DNA of 6,392 nt from Planctomycetota bacterium (GTDB taxonomy: Bacteria; Planctomycetota; Phycisphaerae; WQYP01): the NCBI GenBank assembly GCA_021826605.1, contig JAKAZF010000171.1:1-6392 (forward strand), read 5' to 3'. Position numbers and translations under genes: made by a program. Numbering within the stretch: the first letter of the stretch is position 1; each line of letters starts with the position of its first letter. The notes beneath the pieces were generated by a model, which searched no databases, was not told where the DNA came from, and was given only the letters and a program-made list of their open reading frames with translations. Of the stretch, positions 6,040 to 6,392 are shown one piece after another.

Positions 6040-6392
6040 TCACGTCATGGCGGTTTGCATCGGGAGCACCCGCAGCGTGGCCGTCGCATTGGCGCGAGTC
6101 GGCTGCGGTTCCGGGGGCGGCGATACGGGTTGGTCCGCCGTAATATCCAGCATGCGCTGCAAACTCACGCGCGACCAATACGTATCAAAAGGATCAACTC
6201 TAATTTGATTCAGTACCTTTCCAACCGCGAGATTGTCAAGAATATAAAGCAGGTGGGGGGGATCAATGCGGTACATGGTGGTGCACAAACACTGGCAGTC
6301 TGAAAGCACGACGATCGTTTGTTCCGGATGAGCCTGGGCCAGGCGTTGTACCATGTGTACTTCGGTCCCCACCGCCCATTTACTTCCCGCCG
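6040..6392 (-). CDS. nadA: Quinolinate synthase NadA, C-terminal part (5' end cut by window edge)
   Basis: The visible 117 codons run from the right edge to a TGA at 6040. AGSKWAVGTEVHMVQRLAQAHP matches the NadA block in which a Gly-Thr-Glu turn precedes the last domain. CQCLCTTMYRIDPPHLLYILDNL follows; one of its cysteines should be the third ligand of the NadA 4Fe-4S cluster. VDPFDTYWSRVSLQRML is the usual terminal helix region. NadA condenses iminoaspartate with dihydroxyacetone phosphate to quinolinate in cytoplasmic NAD synthesis. A tail of about 33 residues after the last conserved helix (PVSPPPEPQPT...) is Pro/Thr/Ala-rich and not part of the usual fold. A GTG at 6372 is internal, not a start, since conserved sequence continues upstream of it. 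The two other Fe-S cysteines would be outside the window. Confidence 0.88.
   Translation of the reverse strand, partial: AGSKWAVGTEVHMVQRLAQAHPEQTIVVLSDCQCLCTTMYRIDPPHLLYILDNLAVGKVLNQIRVDPFDTYWSRVSLQRMLDITADQPVSPPPEPQPTRANATATLRVLPMQTAMT

Overview
This 6.4 kb window looks like part of a chromosome from a Gram-negative bacterium of the Planctomycetes/PVC type, possibly a Phycisphaerae-like lineage. The assignment rests on four things: a PEP-CTERM secreted protein, a DUF1207 outer-membrane protein, a planctomycete-style NadA C-terminus (C-x-C-x-C-TTMYRIDP) and a stand-alone divergent FabZ-like dehydratase. It is an inference from protein style, not a taxonomic result. There are no tRNA, rRNA, CRISPR or insertion-sequence signatures.

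Layout, left to right. (1) Positions 1-951, minus strand: a Ser/Gly/Thr-rich secreted protein with a signal peptide and a C-terminal PEP-CTERM sorting signal, running off the left edge. A perfect 32-bp palindrome occupies the first 32 bases, inside the codons for its tail. (2) Positions 952-1675: a long intergenic region dominated by a well-conserved cobalamin (B12) riboswitch on the minus strand (about 1206-1425). It faces the PEP-CTERM gene across a leader of about 250 nt. A 13-bp perfect tandem duplication lies just upstream of the riboswitch. (3) Positions 1676-4703, plus strand: a likely three-gene run of a FabZ-like hydroxyacyl-ACP dehydratase, a UvrC-like protein and a ThiO-like FAD amine oxidase. 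The UvrC-like protein has lost its GIY-YIG catalytic residues but keeps the four-Cys Fe-S motif and a UVR region. (4) Positions 4704-4750: a short convergent junction with a perfect 7-bp hairpin. (5) Positions 4751-6392, minus strand: a BON plus DUF1207 outer-membrane beta-barrel protein, preceded on the same strand by the C-terminal part of quinolinate synthase NadA, which runs off the right edge.

The most interesting unit is the B12 riboswitch driving a PEP-CTERM surface protein instead of the usual transport or biosynthesis gene. It suggests a B12-responsive cell-surface protein, perhaps the first gene of an uptake operon continuing beyond position 1. Second is the apparently nuclease-dead UvrC paralogue, encoded between a lipid gene and an amine oxidase. 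The other genes look like ordinary housekeeping or envelope functions.
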